A stretch of 64,000 nucleotides of DNA, from positions 1,674,001 to 1,738,000 of the forward strand of contig NZ_CP065230.1 of the NCBI RefSeq assembly GCF_015767635.1, in the 5' to 3' direction. The translations under genes and the position numbers were made by a program. This DNA is from Halomonas sp. A40-4. Its GTDB lineage: Bacteria; Pseudomonadota; Gammaproteobacteria; Pseudomonadales; Halomonadaceae. Below, one piece after another: positions 52,197-61,839 of the stretch. Position 1 is the first letter of the stretch. Each line of letters opens with the position of its first letter. The notes beneath the pieces were generated by a model. It had not been told where the DNA came from, did not search any database, and worked only from the letters and a program-made list of their open reading frames with translations.

Positions 52197-52739
52197 ATGA
52201 GCGACAATCGCATCAGCGTGCAGTGCGTGGTGGACGATATTGCCCAACAGCCCGATGTCGATGCCGTGGTCAATGCGGCTAATGCGCAATTGAGAACCGG
52301 CGGTGGCGTCGCCGGGGCGCTTCACCGCGCTGCCGGGCCAGGCTTGGCGGAAGAGGGGCGGCCGATGGCGCCTATCGCCCCTGGCCAAGCGGTACTTACT
52401 GGCGGTCATGATCTGCCTAATTCTTGGGTGATTCATTGTCTGGGCCCGGTGTATGGCGTGGACAAGCCCGAGGATCAGCTGCTGGCAGACTGCTACCGTA
52501 ATGCGCTGACACTTGCTGACGAGCACGGCATTGAGCGGCTGGCCTTTCCAGCGCTCTCCACCGGTGCCTTTGGCTACCCGGCGGAGCAGGCCGCACAGGT
52601 GTGCGCGACGACCCTTGAAGCCATCCTGCCCACCTTGCACAAAGTGCGCCTGATCCGCTTTGTATTATTTGATGAAGCGGCCCGTCAAACACTCCACGAC
52701 GCATTGGCTCAACGCTTGACCGTTGATCCAGCGGGCTAG
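52197..52739 (+). CDS. Macrodomain protein (O-acetyl-ADP-ribose deacetylase-like)
   Basis: A 180-aa single macrodomain that binds or hydrolyses ADP-ribose derivatives. Typical elements are VDAVVNAANAQLRTGGGVAGALHRAAG (the NAAN and GGGVA loops that hold ribose and phosphate), GQAVLTGGHDLPNSWVIHCLGPVY, and FPALSTGAFGYPAEQAA (the STGxFGYP loop). It resembles E. coli YmdB. A strong ribosome site (GGAGGAG) precedes the ATG. It may reverse ADP-ribosylation of protein or nucleic acid, which would fit a stress or defence cluster. Confidence 0.93.
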   Translation: MSDNRISVQCVVDDIAQQPDVDAVVNAANAQLRTGGGVAGALHRAAGPGLAEEGRPMAPIAPGQAVLTGGHDLPNSWVIHCLGPVYGVDKPEDQLLADCYRNALTLADEHGIERLAFPALSTGAFGYPAEQAAQVCATTLEAILPTLHKVRLIRFVLFDEAARQTLHDALAQRLTVDPAG

Positions 52740-52815
52740 CAGCTGTGTTTATTCCCTCACATGAGGCACAGCGTGGGCATCAGAGTCGATGTAAGCACAA
52801 CGGAAGGAGATCAAG

Positions 52816-53235
52816 ATGGCATCTACCACACAGCGTCAGGGGGCCTGCCTGTGCGGTATGGTCAGCGTCACCGTGACCACCAACAGCCACCATGTCGGCG
52901 TTTGTCACTGCTCAATGTGTCGAAAGTGGGGTGGCGGCCCGATGTTTGCGGTCGAGTTTGCGGGTGATGTGGACTTCCAAGGCACAGAGCATATTTCCAT
53001 CTTTAGTTCCTCAGAATGGGCCGAGCGTGGTTTCTGCCAGCAGTGTGGCACTCATCTCTTCTATCGCTTAAAGCAAGAGGGTCATTACGCGCTTCCCGTT
53101 GGGCTGCTTGATGGCTCGGATGATTGGCAAATAACCGAGCAAATATTCATCGACCAAAAGCCGCGCTACTATTCGTTGGCAGAAAAAACCAAGCAGCTGA
53201 CCGGCGAAGAAGTGTTCGCCCAGTACGGTGGATAA
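52816..53235 (+). CDS. GFA family protein (CENP-V/GFA domain)
   Basis: A 139-aa zinc protein of the glutathione-dependent formaldehyde-activating fold. The metal cysteines are in GACLCGMVS, GVCHCSMCRKW and ERGFCQQCGTHL. The family is diverse and most members have no proven glutathione activity. The ribosome site GGAAGGAG is strong. It stands alone between the macrodomain gene and the OsmC gene, all on the plus strand, and may take part in detoxification; that is inferred from the family only. Confidence 0.9.
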   Translation: MASTTQRQGACLCGMVSVTVTTNSHHVGVCHCSMCRKWGGGPMFAVEFAGDVDFQGTEHISIFSSSEWAERGFCQQCGTHLFYRLKQEGHYALPVGLLDGSDDWQITEQIFIDQKPRYYSLAEKTKQLTGEEVFAQYGG

Positions 53236-53302
53236 AGGGCAATCGGCGGGCGCGTCTCCATGTAAGCGATGAGGCGGGTCATTTCTGAAGAGGGAAGCAT
53301 CA

Positions 53303-53779
53303 ATGTCAGAAAAAGGTCGGCACGATTATGCCGCTACCGTTGTCTGGACGGGGAATTCAGGCGAGGGTACCAAACATTACCGCGCCTTCTCGCGTGACCA
53401 CGAGATAACGTGCGCCAGCAAACCGACAATCTTCGGATCGGCAGATCCCGCCTTCCTGGGCGACTCGTCCCGTTATAACCCGGAAGAGCTATTGTTAAGC
53501 TCACTCTCGGCATGCCATATGCTCTGGTACCTGCATCTGTGCGCCAACGCTGGCATTACGGTAACGGAGTACACAGACAACGCCACGGGTCGAATGATCG
53601 AGACGACCAATTGCAGTGGCTATTTCGAGGGCGTAACGCTGAAGCCACGCATCCGAATCGGGGCGGCTGACGACAGCGAACTGGCGACATCCCTGCACGA
53701 TAAAGCACATTCGTTCTGCTTTATTGCCAATTCTGTCAATTTTGACGTTGGATGTGAGCCTGAGATTCTCACCGGGTAA
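53303..53779 (+). CDS. OsmC family peroxiredoxin-like protein
   Basis: A 158-aa protein of the OsmC/Ohr superfamily, which reduces organic peroxides with two cysteines. Visible marks are SADPAFLGDSSRYNPEELLLSSLSACHMLWYLHLC with the first cysteine in the SACH helix, and HSFCFIANSVNF with the second. This arrangement is closer to the YhfA/OsmC-like group than to Ohr. GAAGAGGGAAGC precedes the ATG. It likely protects against oxidative or osmotic stress. Confidence 0.9.
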   Translation: MSEKGRHDYAATVVWTGNSGEGTKHYRAFSRDHEITCASKPTIFGSADPAFLGDSSRYNPEELLLSSLSACHMLWYLHLCANAGITVTEYTDNATGRMIETTNCSGYFEGVTLKPRIRIGAADDSELATSLHDKAHSFCFIANSVNFDVGCEPEILTG

Positions 53780-53834
53780 TCGACGTGCCTGACAAGTGCA
53801 AGCATTAGCGGTACATGACGAATAAGGATGTTGC

Positions 53835-54461
53835 GTGGTAGAGCATTATGAACACCAGTTCGTCAGCTTCATTAACGCTGAAATGGAGCAAGACCTGGCG
53901 CATGATTTGAATCATGTGTTTAGAGTCGTTAAAACCGCTAAATCGTTATGTGCAATAGAAGGGGCGAAACTTGAAGTGGTTTTGCCGGCCGCGTATTTAC
54001 ATGATTGCTTTTCATTCCCCAAGAATTACCCCGACAGGGCGCGGAGTTCTTTTATCGCCGCCGAAAAAGCGTTGGATTTTCTGGCGGCCATCGATTATCC
54101 GCCTGAGTATCACAGCGACATAGGGCATGCGATTGTCGCGCATAGTTTCAGTGCGAATGTATATCCTCAAACGATAGAAGCACAGATTGTACAAGACGCC
54201 GATAGGCTGGATGCGCTTGGGGCTATCGGGATTGCAAGGTGCCTTCAGGTGAGCACACGTTTAGGGGTGGGGCTGTATGACCCGGAGGACCCGTTCTGTG
54301 ATGTTCGTGTGCCCAATGACCGTGCTAATACGGTTGATCACTTCTATACAAAGCTACTAAGAATTGCTGAAACCATGAACACGCAATCAGCCAGGGAAGA
54401 GGCGGAAAGGAGAACCGCCTTTATGAGACAGTACCTGGTTCAGTTAGGCGCTGAAATATAA
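53835..54461 (+). CDS. HD domain phosphohydrolase (YedJ-like)
   Basis: A 208-aa metal-dependent phosphohydrolase. The HD residues lie in DLAHDLNHVFRV (first His), VLPAAYLHDCFSF (HD pair), AHSFSANVYP, and VQDADRLDALGAIGIARC (final Asp), the typical order. It begins with GTG at 53835, with AAGGA eight bases before. Members close to E. coli YedJ act on nucleotides or unknown phosphate esters; the substrate here is unknown. It is the last intact gene of the accessory cluster. Confidence 0.9.
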   Translation: MVEHYEHQFVSFINAEMEQDLAHDLNHVFRVVKTAKSLCAIEGAKLEVVLPAAYLHDCFSFPKNYPDRARSSFIAAEKALDFLAAIDYPPEYHSDIGHAIVAHSFSANVYPQTIEAQIVQDADRLDALGAIGIARCLQVSTRLGVGLYDPEDPFCDVRVPNDRANTVDHFYTKLLRIAETMNTQSAREEAERRTAFMRQYLVQLGAEI

Positions 54462-54642
54462 AGGGAAGTACGTATTCGAAAGGCAAGGCATTCACGCCTG
54501 CTTTCAGAAGGTTGAGCCGTTCAAGACGGCCTCACCTAGCCATGCGAAGGAATACGTCTTCGATACATTGGAAGAACTTGAAGGCTGGCCGACGCTACTG
54601 CCCTTGCCAGGCCATCAAGGATCCGAAATACGTCAGTTTTAG
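54448..54642 (+). pseudogene. Gene remnant without start codon
   Basis: An open frame from 54448 to TAG at 54642 reads as protein-like sequence (YVFERQGIHACFQKVEPF, then AKEYVFDTLEELEGWPTLLP) but has no ATG, GTG or TTG start in position; translation upstream is closed by TAG at 54445. It overlaps the end of the HD gene by 14 bases. The composition and periodicity look like real coding sequence, so this may be the C-terminal rest of a gene cut by insertion of the HD gene. I do not recognise the family. Confidence 0.4.
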
Positions 54643-54662
54643 GCATCAGGAGGTTAAATCAC

Positions 54663-55457
54663 GTGCAGATCGAAGACGCTACCTGGCAGACATTGCGTGA
54701 AGAGGTGCGCGCTCTGGCAGGGTCAGAGCCGATCCTGGCTAGCTACCTGCATGCGACGGTGATCAACCATTGCGAGCTGGAGGATTCGCTGTCCTACCTG
54801 CTTGCGGGCAAACTTTCCTCCCCTGATCTCCCGGCCATGAGCCTCCGGGAGGTGATTTCTCAAGCTTTCGCTGATTCCTCTGATATCAGGAAGGCGATCC
54901 GCAATGACCTGGCGGCGGCCGCTGACCGTGACCCGGCGGCGCATGGCCTGGCGAATCCTTTTCTGAATCACAAGGGGTTTCACTCCTTGCAGGCGTATCG
55001 GGTGTCCCACTGGTTCTGGACGAAAGGGCGGCGGTCTCTGGCGCTCTATCTGCAAAGCAGGGTCTCCGAGGTGTTTGCTGTGGATATCAATCCTGCTGCC
55101 GTTCTGGGTGATGGCATATTCATCGACCATGGCAATGGCGTCGTCATCGGTGAGACGGCGGTGGTTGGCGACAACGTGTCCATGCTTCAGGGCGTAACGC
55201 TAGGTGGCACGGGGAAAGAAGAAGGGGATCGGCATCCCAAGGTTGAGAGTGGCGTCCTGCTGTCGGCGGGGGTCAAAGTGCTTGGCAATATCCGCATAGG
55301 CGCTGGCTCCAAGGTTGGAGCAGGCAGCGTGGTGCTTCAGGATGTGCCGCCGCGTACAACCGTCGTCGGCGTCCCGGCGCGAGTCGTCGGTAAGCCAGGC
55401 AACGAGCACCCGGCTATTTGCATGGATCAGCGCTGTGAACAAGCAGGCAATAGCTGA
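54663..55457 (+). CDS. cysE: Serine O-acetyltransferase
   Basis: First step of cysteine synthesis, making O-acetylserine. The 264-aa protein has the N-terminal helical domain (WQTLREEVRALAGSEPILASYLHATVINH) and the left-handed beta-helix with hexapeptide repeats: DINPAAVLGDGIFIDHGNGVVIGETAVVGDNVSMLQGVTLGGTGK, GDRHPKV and AGSKVGAGSVVL. The His-Asp catalytic pair lies in FIDHGNGVVIG. It starts with GTG (54663), with AGGAGG nine bases before. The C-terminal tail (CEQAGNS) does not end in Ile, so the usual insertion into CysK may be weakened. Confidence 0.96.
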   Translation: MQIEDATWQTLREEVRALAGSEPILASYLHATVINHCELEDSLSYLLAGKLSSPDLPAMSLREVISQAFADSSDIRKAIRNDLAAAADRDPAAHGLANPFLNHKGFHSLQAYRVSHWFWTKGRRSLALYLQSRVSEVFAVDINPAAVLGDGIFIDHGNGVVIGETAVVGDNVSMLQGVTLGGTGKEEGDRHPKVESGVLLSAGVKVLGNIRIGAGSKVGAGSVVLQDVPPRTTVVGVPARVVGKPGNEHPAICMDQRCEQAGNS

Positions 55458-55568
55458 CCCTGCCGCCGGGAAGATGCCTGAGGCGCTTCCCTGTTACCCA
55501 GTCAATCGATGGGGCCTGCAAAGGCGTTTAGTCAGAATACCAACAACAAAACTCATGGAGGATTACTA

Positions 55569-56069
55569 ATGCGTACATTAATCACGGGCATCATGCTCTT
55601 GCTACTGTTGCCCAACCTTGCCTTTGCAGGGCAGCTTTGGGGGCCGACCGACGCCGGGATGACGGTAAAGGAGGTGTTGCACGCGGTGGATGGGGCCTAC
55701 CGGGTAGAGGATGGTGGTCGCCTTGCCACCACGGCGATAGAAGAAGTGCGCAAGGATGATGTGGCGCTAGCCGGCGAGATATTCACTCAGCAGTTTTACT
55801 TCATGAACGGCCAACTTACCCAGGTCACCTTCAAGCTGGACGACGCGCGAGATTTCGAGACCAATCTGGGGCTGGTGGAGGCGCTGACGAACGACCTGCG
55901 CGAGCAATATGGGGAAGAAGCGGATGCCGAAACCACCCAGGCAGGTATCATGCAAAAAGCCAGCGTGACCTGGGTCGAGGGTAACCGCAAGGTGAGGATT
56001 TTTTTGATGTCGATGGGGCAGGACAGTTCGTTGCTGAAAGTGAACTACCAGGCCTATTTCGGCGATTAG
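55569..56069 (+). CDS. Small secreted protein of unknown function
   Basis: A 166-aa periplasmic protein. The signal peptide MRTLITGIMLLLLLPNLAFA is followed by a mature part with WGPTDAGMTVKEVLHAV and a beta-rich end (FYFMNGQLTQVTFKLDDARDF, ASVTWVEGNRKVRIFLMSMG). GGAGG lies seven bases before ATG at 55569. The fold resembles small DUF-type proteins that follow a GMTxxEV motif, but I cannot name the family. It lies between cysE and a convergent LysR gene. Confidence 0.75.
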   Translation: MRTLITGIMLLLLLPNLAFAGQLWGPTDAGMTVKEVLHAVDGAYRVEDGGRLATTAIEEVRKDDVALAGEIFTQQFYFMNGQLTQVTFKLDDARDFETNLGLVEALTNDLREQYGEEADAETTQAGIMQKASVTWVEGNRKVRIFLMSMGQDSSLLKVNYQAYFGD

Positions 56070-56152
56070 GCGTGAGCTGATGGGTTGGCGCGCCAACCCT
56101 TTTCCCTGGCACCCAGGCCTGGCATTGCCGCGTGGATGCGCCTTGACGTCAA

Positions 56153-57031
56153 TTATTCGCTTCTGCTTTCTTCCAGTGCCTCGATCATCATGCGCGCGGC
56201 GTTGGAGAGCGTGCGGTTGTTGTGAACCAGATAACCCAGCGGGCGGTGGAGCGGGGCGGTGGCAACCCTGAGCTCCACCAGATCGTGGTCGATCATCTTT
56301 TCGGGCAGCAGGCTCCAGCCGAGCCCGACGCTGCACATCATCTTGAGCGTTTCCAGGTAGTTGGTCGCCATGCTCACCGGCAGTTCAAGCCCCGCTTGTT
56401 CAAACCGTTGGGCGATCAGCGAGCCGGTAAAGGTTCTGGCCCCTGGCATCACGCAGTTGTGTTGGCACAGGTCGGCGAGTGACAGCACGCGTTGCTGGGC
56501 GGCGAGCGGGTGGTCGGTCGCGCAAACAAAGCACAGCCGGTCACGCCAGAGCTCCACGACATGCAGTTGCTCCACGGGGTGGGGCGCCAGGGTGACCACG
56601 CCCATTTCCAGCGAGCCATCGCGCACGCCCTGATAGGCAAATTCCGAATCAAGAAAGTGCAGGTCCAGCGCCACCGCCGGGTGGCGCTGGGTATACTGCT
56701 TTAATACCGGCGGCAAACGGTGCAGGCCAATATGATGGCTGGTCGCGAGCGTCAGCGGCCCACCCACCTGGCCGGACAGGTTGGCGAGCGCCCGGCGGCT
56801 GTCTTCTACCGTGAACAGAATTTGCCTGGCCTGGGGGAGAAGCACGCTACCCGCCTCGGTTAACGCGATGCGTCGGCCAATGCGGTCAAATAGCCGTGCG
56901 TCTACCTGAGATTCCAGGGTGGCAATGCGTTTGCTCACCGCCGGTTGGGTCAGGTGAAGATGTTCAGCCGCCCGGGAGAAACTTTGTGTGTCGGCTACGG
57001 CCAAAAAGGCTTGAAGGCTTTGGGTGTCCAT
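56153..57031 (-). CDS. LysR family transcriptional regulator
   Basis: A 292-aa regulator with an N-terminal winged helix (MDTQSLQAFLAVADTQSFSRAAEHLHLTQPAVSKRIATLE) and a ligand-binding domain. It is divergent from leuC with 172 bases between starts, and a LysR-type box lies in that gap, so it probably controls leuCDB and itself. In pseudomonads a LysR gene occupies the same place before leuC. The effector is unknown; an isopropylmalate-related compound would be a reasonable guess. Confidence 0.93.
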   Translation of the reverse strand: MDTQSLQAFLAVADTQSFSRAAEHLHLTQPAVSKRIATLESQVDARLFDRIGRRIALTEAGSVLLPQARQILFTVEDSRRALANLSGQVGGPLTLATSHHIGLHRLPPVLKQYTQRHPAVALDLHFLDSEFAYQGVRDGSLEMGVVTLAPHPVEQLHVVELWRDRLCFVCATDHPLAAQQRVLSLADLCQHNCVMPGARTFTGSLIAQRFEQAGLELPVSMATNYLETLKMMCSVGLGWSLLPEKMIDHDLVELRVATAPLHRPLGYLVHNNRTLSNAARMMIEALEESRSE

Positions 57032-57064
57032 CGCGTCGTGTATCCACTTGGCAAAGTGTCATGT

Positions 57065-57079
57065 ATTCCAGTTTGGAAT
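57065..57079. promoter_or_regulatory. Candidate LysR-type binding box upstream of leuC
   Basis: ATTCCA GTT TGGAAT is a perfect interrupted palindrome that fits the LysR T-N11-A consensus. It lies 33 bases before the regulator's start codon and 125 bases before leuC, the usual layout for a divergently acting LysR protein. Confidence 0.6.
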
Positions 57080-57203
57080 CTAAACTATGAATAACATGAA
57101 TTGCTTTTATCTTCGAGCCGCGTGACACTCCTACCACACGTTAAAAAAGCAGCGCCAAAAAGCTGCCGCTATGAACTAGCAGGGCCTAGCCCGGGAGAAG
57201 CAC

Positions 57204-58655
57204 ATGTCAGGTCAAACGCTTTACGACAAATTGTGGAATCAGCATCTGGTCAAGCAGCGCGATGACGGCACCGCGTTGATCTATATCGACCGCCATATGC
57301 TCCACGAAGTGACCTCGCCCCAGGCCTTTGAAGGACTGCGTTTGGCGAACCGCAAGCCATGGCGCCTGGATACCAACCTTGCGACCACTGACCATAACGT
57401 GCCGACTACGCTGATCGAGCGTTCTCAGGGTAACAGCGGTATCAAAGACCCGGTGTCGTTGATCCAGGTTCAAACCCTCGACGATAACTGTGTCGAATAC
57501 GGCATCACCGAGTTCGGCATCAACGACCCGCGCCAGGGCATCGTCCATGTGGTCGGGCCGGAGCAGGGCGCAACCCTGCCAGGCATGACCGTCGTCTGCG
57601 GCGATTCCCACACCGCCACCCATGGTGCTTTTGGTGCGCTGGCCCACGGCATCGGCACCTCGGAAGTCGAGCACGTACTGGCGACCCAGTGCCTGCTGAC
57701 CCAGAAGATGAAGAATATGCAGGTGCGGGTTGAAGGCGAGCTGGGCCTGGGCGTGACCGCGAAAGACGTGGTGCTGGCGATTATCGGCAAGATTGGCACG
57801 GCGGGCGGTACCGGCTATGCCATCGAGTTTGCCGGTAGCGCCATCGAGTCGCTGTCCATGGAAGGCCGCATGACCGTGTGCAACATGGCCATTGAGGCGG
57901 GTGCGCGAGTCGGCATGATTGCCGTGGACGACACCACGATTGACTACATCGGCAACCGCCCCTACTCGCCGACCGGCGAGCAGTGGGAAGCCGCCGTGGC
58001 AGACTGGCGCAACCTGGTTTCCGACCCGGATGCCGTCTTCGACAACGTGGTGACCCTGAAAGCCGAAGACATCGAACCCCAGGTGAGCTGGGGCACCAGC
58101 CCTGAAATGGTCACCGGTATTTCTGGCCAGGTGCCCGACCCCAACGCCGCGCCGGATGAAACCGTGCAGCGCAGCCACACCCGTGCGCTTGAGTACATGG
58201 GCCTGCAGGCCAACCAGAAAATTACCGATATCAAGCTGGACAAGATTTTCATCGGCTCCTGCACCAATGCGCGCATTGAAGATCTGCGCGAAGCCGCCAA
58301 GGTGGCGAAGGGCAATAAAATCGCCGACTCCATCAAGCTTGCCATGGTGGTGCCCGGTTCCGGCTTGGTGAAGCGCCAGGCGGAAGAGGAAGGTCTGGAC
58401 AAGATCTTCATCGAGGCGGGCTTTGAATGGCGCGAGCCGGGCTGCTCGATGTGCCTGGCGATGAACGCCGACAAACTGGGGGCGGGCGAGCACTGTGCCT
58501 CGACCTCCAACCGCAACTTTGAAGGGCGCCAGGGCTACGGCGGTCGCACTCACCTGGTGAGCCCCGCCATGGCAGCAGCGGCGGCGATTGCCGGCCACTT
58601 TGTCGATGTGCGCACATTGCCCGCGAACGATGCAACCCACGCTCAGGAGGCCTAA
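57204..58655 (+). CDS. leuC: 3-isopropylmalate dehydratase large subunit
   Basis: Iron-sulfur subunit of isopropylmalate isomerase in leucine synthesis. The 483-aa protein shows [51 protein letters not shown] and the [4Fe-4S] cysteines in [17 protein letters not shown] and [13 protein letters not shown], as in aconitase relatives. It is followed after three bases by leuD and is divergent from a LysR gene. Confidence 0.98.
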   Translation: MSGQTLYDKLWNQHLVKQRDDGTALIYIDRHMLHEVTSPQAFEGLRLANRKPWRLDTNLATTDHNVPTTLIERSQGNSGIKDPVSLIQVQTLDDNCVEYGITEFGINDPRQGIVHVVGPEQGATLPGMTVVCGDSHTATHGAFGALAHGIGTSEVEHVLATQCLLTQKMKNMQVRVEGELGLGVTAKDVVLAIIGKIGTAGGTGYAIEFAGSAIESLSMEGRMTVCNMAIEAGARVGMIAVDDTTIDYIGNRPYSPTGEQWEAAVADWRNLVSDPDAVFDNVVTLKAEDIEPQVSWGTSPEMVTGISGQVPDPNAAPDETVQRSHTRALEYMGLQANQKITDIKLDKIFIGSCTNARIEDLREAAKVAKGNKIADSIKLAMVVPGSGLVKRQAEEEGLDKIFIEAGFEWREPGCSMCLAMNADKLGAGEHCASTSNRNFEGRQGYGGRTHLVSPAMAAAAAIAGHFVDVRTLPANDATHAQEA

Positions 58656-58658
58656 GTC

Positions 58659-59306
58659 ATGAAAAAGTTTGAACGTTTTGAAGGCGTCGTTGCGCCTCTT
58701 GATCGCGCCAACGTGGACACCGATCTGATCATCCCGAAGCAGTTTTTGAAGTCGATCAAGCGGACCGGTTTCGGGGTCAATCTGTTTGACGAGCTACGCT
58801 ACCTGGATGAAGGCGAGCCAGGGCAGGATTGCTCGCAGCGGCCGCTGAATCCCGATTTCGTGTTGAACAAGCCACGTTACCAGGGGGCCGAAATACTGCT
58901 GACGCGGCGTAATTTCGGTTGCGGCAGCTCCCGCGAGCATGCCCCCTGGGCGCTGGAAGACTTTGGCTTCAAGGTGGTGGTGGCGCCCAGCTTCGCCGAT
59001 ATTTTCTATAATAACGCCTTCAAAAACGGCATCCTGCTCATCACGCTCGACGAAGACACGATCGATCGCCTGTTCGATGAAGTGGAAGCGAAAGAAGGCT
59101 ACCGCATGGACGTGGACCTGGAGAATCAGCGCGTGATTACCCATCGCGGCGAAATTCTTGAGTTCGAGGTCGATGAGTTCCGCAAGCACTGCCTGCTGGA
59201 AGGCCTGGATGATATTGGACTGACCTTGAAAGACGAAGACGCCATTCGACGCTTTGAGGAAAGCCACCGCCAGGAACGGCCTTGGTTGTTCCGCCAACCT
59301 GCGTAA
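58659..59306 (+). CDS. leuD: 3-isopropylmalate dehydratase small subunit
   Basis: Swivel-domain subunit that completes isopropylmalate isomerase. Hallmarks are [28 protein letters not shown] and [46 protein letters not shown]. It is 215 aa, the usual length. It starts three bases after leuC and precedes leuB by 32 bases. Confidence 0.98.
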   Translation: MKKFERFEGVVAPLDRANVDTDLIIPKQFLKSIKRTGFGVNLFDELRYLDEGEPGQDCSQRPLNPDFVLNKPRYQGAEILLTRRNFGCGSSREHAPWALEDFGFKVVVAPSFADIFYNNAFKNGILLITLDEDTIDRLFDEVEAKEGYRMDVDLENQRVITHRGEILEFEVDEFRKHCLLEGLDDIGLTLKDEDAIRRFEESHRQERPWLFRQPA

Positions 59307-59338
59307 GTCACCGCTTCAATAAATGCTAAGGACGTTGC

Positions 59339-60418
59339 ATGACACATAAGGTTCTATTACTGCCGGGTGACGGTATCGGCCCTGAAATTGCTGCCCAGGC
59401 ATCGCGCCTGCTGAAAGCCTGCCAGGACGCCGGGCTGGATATCGAGGTAGATGAAGCGCTGGTTGGCGGCGCCGCCTACGATGCCCACGGCGATCCATTG
59501 CCTGAGCAGACGCTGGATAAAGCCAAGGCCGCAAGCGCCATCCTGCTTGGAGCAGTGGGTGGCCCCAAGTGGGACAAGATCGAAGATCTATCCAAGCGGC
59601 CCGAAAAAGGCCTGCTGGGTCTGCGCAAAAACCTGGGGCTGTTCGGCAATCTGCGCCCGGCCATGCTGTACCCCCAGCTTGCCAGCGCCTCGAGCCTGAA
59701 ACCTGAACTGGTGGCTGGGCTTGATATCATGATTGTCCGCGAGCTGACCGGCGGCATCTACTTCGGCCAGCCCCGCGGCATCGAAGAGCGCAACGGCGAG
59801 CGGGTAGGCTTTAATACCTACGTATATTCCGAAAGCGAGATCGAGCGTATCGGTCGCGTGGCCTTTGAAATGGCCCAGAAGCGTGGCAAGAAGCTTTGCT
59901 CGGTGGATAAAGCCAACGTGCTGGAAGTGACGATTCTGTGGCGTGAGGTCATGGAGCGGCTGGCACCGGAGTACCCGGACGTTGAGCTGTCGCACATGTA
60001 CGTGGATAACGCCGCCATGCAGCTGGTGCGTGCGCCCAAGCAGTTTGACGTGGTGGTGACCGGCAACATGTTCGGCGATATTCTCTCCGACGCTGCTGCC
60101 ATGCTAACGGGGTCCATTGGTATGTTGCCTTCTGCTTCGCTCAATGAAAGCGGGCAGGGCATGTACGAGCCCTGCCACGGCAGTGCACCGGACATTGCCG
60201 GTAAAAACATTGCCAACCCGCTGGCAATGATGCTCTCTGTGGCCATGATGCTGCGCTACTCGCTGAGCGAAAACGCCATGGCCGAGCGTATCGAAGCCGC
60301 CGTGGGCAGCGTGCTGGATGACGGCCTGCGCACCGCGGATATCGCTTCCGAAGGTATGCAGACCATCGGTACCGACGCCATGGGCGATGCGGTGCTGGCG
60401 GCGTTTGCCAAGCAGTGA
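59339..60418 (+). CDS. leuB: 3-isopropylmalate dehydrogenase
   Basis: NAD-dependent decarboxylating dehydrogenase, third step of the leucine branch. The 359-aa protein has [55 protein letters not shown] and the metal/substrate site [18 protein letters not shown], followed by [23 protein letters not shown]. All catalytic residues look intact. It closes the leuCDB group; asd follows with its own promoter-like sequence. Confidence 0.98.
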   Translation: MTHKVLLLPGDGIGPEIAAQASRLLKACQDAGLDIEVDEALVGGAAYDAHGDPLPEQTLDKAKAASAILLGAVGGPKWDKIEDLSKRPEKGLLGLRKNLGLFGNLRPAMLYPQLASASSLKPELVAGLDIMIVRELTGGIYFGQPRGIEERNGERVGFNTYVYSESEIERIGRVAFEMAQKRGKKLCSVDKANVLEVTILWREVMERLAPEYPDVELSHMYVDNAAMQLVRAPKQFDVVVTGNMFGDILSDAAAMLTGSIGMLPSASLNESGQGMYEPCHGSAPDIAGKNIANPLAMMLSVAMMLRYSLSENAMAERIEAAVGSVLDDGLRTADIASEGMQTIGTDAMGDAVLAAFAKQ

Positions 60419-60461
60419 AACCCTCGGTTTCGCGCTTATAAAACCACCATTAAGAATCGTG

Positions 60462-60467
60462 TATAAT
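60462..60467 (+). promoter_or_regulatory. Candidate -10 element upstream of asd
   Basis: A perfect TATAAT lies in the leuB-asd gap, 34 bases before the asd ATG. The -35 region (TAAAAC at 60439) is poor, so the promoter is tentative; asd could also be read from the leu operon. Confidence 0.4.
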
Positions 60468-60500
60468 GCAAGTACTCATTCTTTGCAGGAGGACTTCATA

Positions 60501-61613
60501 ATGTTGAAAGTCGGTTTCGTGGGATGGCGCGGCATGGTCGGCTCGGTGCTGATGCAGCGCATGCAGGAAGATGGTGATTTCAACGGCATCGAGCCGGTGT
60601 TCTTCACCACTTCCCAGGTTGGCCAGCCCGGCCCCGACATCGGTGTGGACGTTCCTCCGCTGAAAGACGCCTTTGATATCGAGGCGCTCAAGGCGCTGGA
60701 TGTAGTGGTCACCTGTCAGGGCGGCGACTACACCAAGCCGGTTTACAAGGATCTGCGTAGTGCAGGCTGGCAAGGCTACTGGGTCGATGCGGCCAGCACG
60801 CTGCGCATGGAAGATGAAGCGACCATCGTGCTGGACCCGGTCAACCGTGGCGTGATCGACGCACAGCTGGCCAAGGGCGCCAAGACCTTCGTCGGCGGCA
60901 ACTGCACCGTGAGCCTGATGCTGATGGGGCTTGGCGGTCTGTTTGAAGCCGATATGATCGATTGGATGACGTCCATGACCTATCAGGCCGCGTCTGGCTC
61001 GGGTGCCAAGCACATGCGCGAGCTGCTCAACCAGATGGGTACGCTGCACGATAGCGTCGGCGAAGAACTGAAAGACACCTCCAGCGCGATTCTGGATATC
61101 GATCGCAAAGTGACGGCGGCCATGCGTAGCGGCAACTTCCCCACCGAGAACTTCGGTGCGCCCTTGGCCGGTAGCCTGTTGCCGTGGATCGACAGCAAAC
61201 TGGATAACGGCCAAAGCCGCGAAGAGTGGAAGGGTAGCGTTGAGACCAACAAGATTCTGGGTCTCGACAACAACCCGATCCCCATCGATGGCCTTTGCGT
61301 ACGCATCGGTGCCATGCGCTCGCACAGCCAGGCGTTCACCATCAAGCTGAAGCAGGACGTGCCGCTGGACGAGATCGAAGACCGCATCGCCAAGCACAAC
61401 GAGTGGGTCAAGCTGATTCCCAACGAGAAAGACGCCACCAACGAAGGCTTAACGCCTGCGGCGGCGACAGGCACGCTGCAAGTGCCGGTTGGCCGTCTGC
61501 GCAAGCTGCAAATGGGCGGTGAGTACCTCTCGGCCTTCAGCGTTGGTGACCAACTGCTTTGGGGCGCGGCTGAACCGCTCAAGCGGATGCTGATGATCCT
61601 GCGCGAGCAGTAA
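60501..61613 (+). CDS. asd: Aspartate-semialdehyde dehydrogenase
   Basis: Reduces aspartyl phosphate to the semialdehyde for lysine, diaminopimelate, threonine and methionine. The 370-aa protein starts [21 protein letters not shown] (NADP site), with [36 protein letters not shown] holding the catalytic cysteine, and [19 protein letters not shown] at 60501 follows AGGAGG eight bases upstream, so a longer frame reaching into leuB is discarded. A good terminator follows. Confidence 0.98.
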   Translation: MLKVGFVGWRGMVGSVLMQRMQEDGDFNGIEPVFFTTSQVGQPGPDIGVDVPPLKDAFDIEALKALDVVVTCQGGDYTKPVYKDLRSAGWQGYWVDAASTLRMEDEATIVLDPVNRGVIDAQLAKGAKTFVGGNCTVSLMLMGLGGLFEADMIDWMTSMTYQAASGSGAKHMRELLNQMGTLHDSVGEELKDTSSAILDIDRKVTAAMRSGNFPTENFGAPLAGSLLPWIDSKLDNGQSREEWKGSVETNKILGLDNNPIPIDGLCVRIGAMRSHSQAFTIKLKQDVPLDEIEDRIAKHNEWVKLIPNEKDATNEGLTPAAATGTLQVPVGRLRKLQMGGEYLSAFSVGDQLLWGAAEPLKRMLMILREQ

Positions 61614-61633
61614 GTTTCCGCCGAGGCCAAAGA

Positions 61634-61678
61634 CGCATCCTAAGCGGATGAAAAAGCCGCATCCCAAGCGGACGAAAA
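61634..61678. repeat. Two imperfect 21-base direct repeats before fimV
   Basis: CGCATCCTAAGCGGATGAAA at 61634 is repeated at 61658 with two changes. Each unit also contains a short GCATCC/GGATG palindrome. The pair lies just before the asd terminator stem. Confidence 0.6.
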
Positions 61679-61712
61679 CGGGGAGCGAATCAAACGCTTC
61701 CCGTTTTTTTAT
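61677..61712 (+). terminator. Rho-independent terminator after asd
   Basis: AACGGGGAGCG (61677-61687) pairs with CGCTTCCCGTT (61695-61705) with one G-T pair and a 7-base loop, followed by a run of Ts. Confidence 0.85.
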
Positions 61713-61839
61713 GCGCGCGGATTTTGTCCCAAAAAGACGGTACTATGGTAAAAACGCCACTGTGGTAAAAAAGCATGAAACTGCCGCACAATGAAGTGGC
61801 GAGTTATATAAAAAAGTTAAATTGGTAACAGGGGCATCC

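Noticed and set aside
53236..53302. attC site between the GFA and OsmC genes
   Set aside because: No AAC/GTT core pair or imperfect palindrome could be found in this gap, nor in the gaps beside the macrodomain and HD genes.
54512..54700. Small frame before cysE
   Set aside because: It is out of frame with the more protein-like remnant at 54448-54642 and overlaps the cysE start.
57207..58640. 477-codon open frame antisense to leuC
   Set aside because: It is a shadow of leuC caused by high G+C codon bias; its translation is rich in His, Gly and Ala without any motif, while leuC is certain.
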